Below, in pieces: positions 6,739-7,554 of a DNA stretch of 7,554 bases. This DNA comes from an uncultured Acetobacteraceae bacterium (GTDB taxonomy: Bacteria; Pseudomonadota; Alphaproteobacteria; Acetobacterales; Acetobacteraceae). The notes below the pieces were generated by a model. It saw nothing but the letters and a program-made list of their open reading frames with translations, was not told the DNA's origin and did not search any database. The position numbers and the translations under genes were made by a program. Position 1 is the first letter of the stretch, and each line of letters starts with the position of its first letter. The DNA lies in the NCBI GenBank assembly GCA_903839965.1, contig CAIMEK010000419.1, positions 1 through 7,554 on the forward strand, written 5' to 3'.

Positions 6739-6754
6739 CAGCGGCGGCGCCGTT
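6729..6754 (+). promoter_or_regulatory. EcfG-type general stress promoter for the lipoprotein gene
   Basis: GGAAC (6729-6733) and CGTT (6751-6754) are separated by 17 bases, an exact match to the GGAAC-N16/17-CGTT consensus of the alphaproteobacterial stress sigma factor EcfG/RpoE2. Transcription would begin near 6761, about 28 bases before the ATG at 6789 and just upstream of its strong ribosome binding site. Confidence 0.65.
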
Positions 6755-6788
6755 TGCAGACCCATCGACGAACAGCCAGGAGGTAACC

Positions 6789-7028
6789 ATGGAACGGAAG
6801 ATGTGCCTATGGGCGTTCCTGATCGCCGCATTGTCGCTTGGCGCCTGCAGCGATCCTTATAATCCGGGGCAACGCGCGCTCGGCGGTGGCCTTTTGGGCG
6901 CCGGCACCGGCGCGGCCATCGGGGGCATTGCCGGCGGCGGATCCGGGCTGGCTACGGGCGCGCTGATCGGCGGGGCGGTCGGGGCGGTCGGCGGCGCCGC
7001 TACCACGCCGCAGCGGCCGAACTACTAA
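6789..7028 (+). CDS. Glycine-zipper lipoprotein
   Basis: A 79-residue envelope lipoprotein. The start at ATG 6789 is set by AGGAGGT (6778-6784), a near-perfect ribosome binding site; a longer frame from 6639 would run through the promoter and is rejected. Residues 1-19 form a lipoprotein signal with lipobox L17-G-A-C20. Ser at +2 favours outer-membrane sorting. From about 31 to 71 the protein is almost entirely Gly/Ala with GxxxG spacing (LGGGLLGAGTGAAIGGIAGG and repeats), the glycine-zipper pattern of YMGG-like/OsmB-type stress lipoproteins that pack as membrane-associated helices. It ends with a short polar tail, TTPQRPNY. The upstream EcfG-type promoter suggests induction by general stress. 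Its precise function is unknown. Confidence 0.85.
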   Translation: MERKMCLWAFLIAALSLGACSDPYNPGQRALGGGLLGAGTGAAIGGIAGGGSGLATGALIGGAVGAVGGAATTPQRPNY

Positions 7029-7121
7029 CCCCGAGCGCGAGACGATCACCCTGATCGCGACGGCGGTCGACCTTCGCCGCTGCGGCGCCGGGCGGACGAT
7101 TGTGCCTGGAAGGATCGAAGC

Positions 7122-7418
7122 ATGCTGACACCAGTTGCGCCGCGGCCCGAGATTCCGCCGATGCCTCCGAGCGATCCGCCGCCGCCACCGGAGCCGGAAG
7201 TCAAGCCGCCCGACCTGACACCGCCACCTCCGATCGAGGTGCCGCCCGACGTGGCGCCGACCGGCCCGCCGCCGACTCGGCTGAGGGCCTTTTTCGATGC
7301 CGCGCCCCTGCAGGGAACTTTTGCCGGACCGCATTCGGGCTGGGCGTCGGCGGATACTATGGATATAGCAAACAATACTATGGAAGCGGCGGATTGGGCT
7401 TGGTCGGCGCGGTGCTAG
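7122..7418 (+). CDS. Proline-rich small protein, probably frameshifted near its end
   Basis: The ATG at 7122 has AAGGA (7110-7114) seven bases upstream. Residues 1 to about 52 are an extreme Pro-rich run (PSDPPPPPEPEVKPPDLTPP and similar), which reads as a disordered segment and resembles short Pro-rich hypotheticals of alphaproteobacteria. After about residue 53 the frame gives an unpatterned tail. The adjacent frame, by contrast, encodes a Gly/Tyr-rich hydrophobic segment FGLGVGGYYGYSKQYYGSGG followed by LGLVGAV, ending at TGA 7433-7435. The move between the two frames fits a single-base loss. It could be one broken gene or two overlapping remnants. No signal peptide is seen. Function unknown. 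Confidence 0.4.
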   Translation: MLTPVAPRPEIPPMPPSDPPPPPEPEVKPPDLTPPPPIEVPPDVAPTGPPPTRLRAFFDAAPLQGTFAGPHSGWASADTMDIANNTMEAADWAWSARC

Positions 7419-7455
7419 ACCACATGTTCGCCTGAGACCGGGGCGACTGAGGGTA

Positions 7456-7531
7456 ACCCGTCTCGCAGTATGCAGGTTTTCGAGGGTTGCGCCGGATGGC
7501 CGGTGCCGAGCCTCATGCATAGGAGACGGGT
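7456..7531 (+). promoter_or_regulatory. Long hairpin covering the ribosome binding site of the last gene
   Basis: Four nested stems line up in one 76-base fold: ACCCGTCTC (7456-7464) with GAGACGGGT (7523-7531); TATGCA (7469-7474) with TGCATA (7516-7521); GAGG (7482-7485) with CCTC (7511-7514); and GCGCCGG (7489-7495) with CCGGTGC (7500-7506, one G-U) closed by an AUGG loop. The outermost right arm overlaps most of the AGGAG ribosome binding site (7521-7525), so folding would hide it. A role as translational control or thermosensor is inference. Confidence 0.45.
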
Positions 7532-7532
7532 C

Positions 7533-7554
7533 ATGGACAAGCCTATCACCTACA
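7533..7554 (+). CDS. Start of an unidentified gene (partial)
   Basis: ATG at 7533 follows AGGAG (7521-7525) at a spacing of seven bases and opens a frame reading MDKPITY to the window edge. Seven residues are too few to name a family. The good ribosome binding site is the only support, and it is embedded in the hairpin described at 7456-7531. Confidence 0.45.

Noticed and set aside
6807..7520. Long open frame of 237 codons on the minus strand
   Set aside because: It is antisense to the lipoprotein and Pro-rich ORFs, has an Arg/Gly/Pro composition typical of shadow frames in GC-rich DNA, and shows no recognisable domain. The plus-strand genes have good ribosome binding sites.
1..7554. CRISPR array, tRNA, rRNA or replication origin
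   Set aside because: I scanned for regularly spaced direct repeats, T-loop-like motifs and iteron clusters and saw none.

Overview
The window is GC-rich DNA that most resembles an alphaproteobacterium (Hyphomicrobiales or Rhodospirillales type). The case rests on the codon and GC bias, a two-domain bacterial Ku remnant, a cluster of small stress-type exported proteins, and a pair of promoter elements matching the GGAAC-N16/17-CGTT signature of the alphaproteobacterial general-stress sigma factor EcfG. This assignment is inference; there is no rRNA or tRNA in the window.

Layout. (1) 1-2113: the end of a probable upstream gene, then a tightly coupled ABC exporter pair (ATPase and ABC-2 permease, with ATGA and GTGA overlaps) of the YbhF/YbhR drug-export type. 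(2) 2114-2687: about 570 bases with no convincing gene. (3) 2688-4199: one complete IS701-family insertion sequence with 13-bp terminal repeats and an intact transposase on the minus strand, but no matching target duplication. (4) 4200-4616: non-coding flank with two strong palindromes, one abutting the IS. (5) 4617-6062: a ferritin-like iron-storage gene followed 25 bases later by a Ku (NHEJ) gene broken by about six frame changes, most of them single-base losses. (6) 6069-6646: two small genes on the minus strand, a secreted peptide and a stress-type protein whose reading frame carries an amber stop at codon 8. (7) 6687-6754: a 12-bp inverted repeat whose two arms are divergent EcfG-like -35 elements. 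(8) 6789-7554: a glycine-zipper lipoprotein, a proline-rich small ORF that seems to change frame, and the start of another gene whose ribosome binding site lies in a long hairpin.

How it fits together. The right half reads as a stress-response neighbourhood (iron storage, DNA end repair, small envelope proteins) whose small genes are probably controlled from a single divergent EcfG promoter region. Several members are broken, while the ABC operon, the IS and the ferritin are intact. So the right end is either a decaying accessory island or a stretch of poor base calling. I see no clear new multi-gene system. The best leads are the divergent palindromic promoter, the hairpin over the last gene's ribosome binding site, and the clustered lesions.
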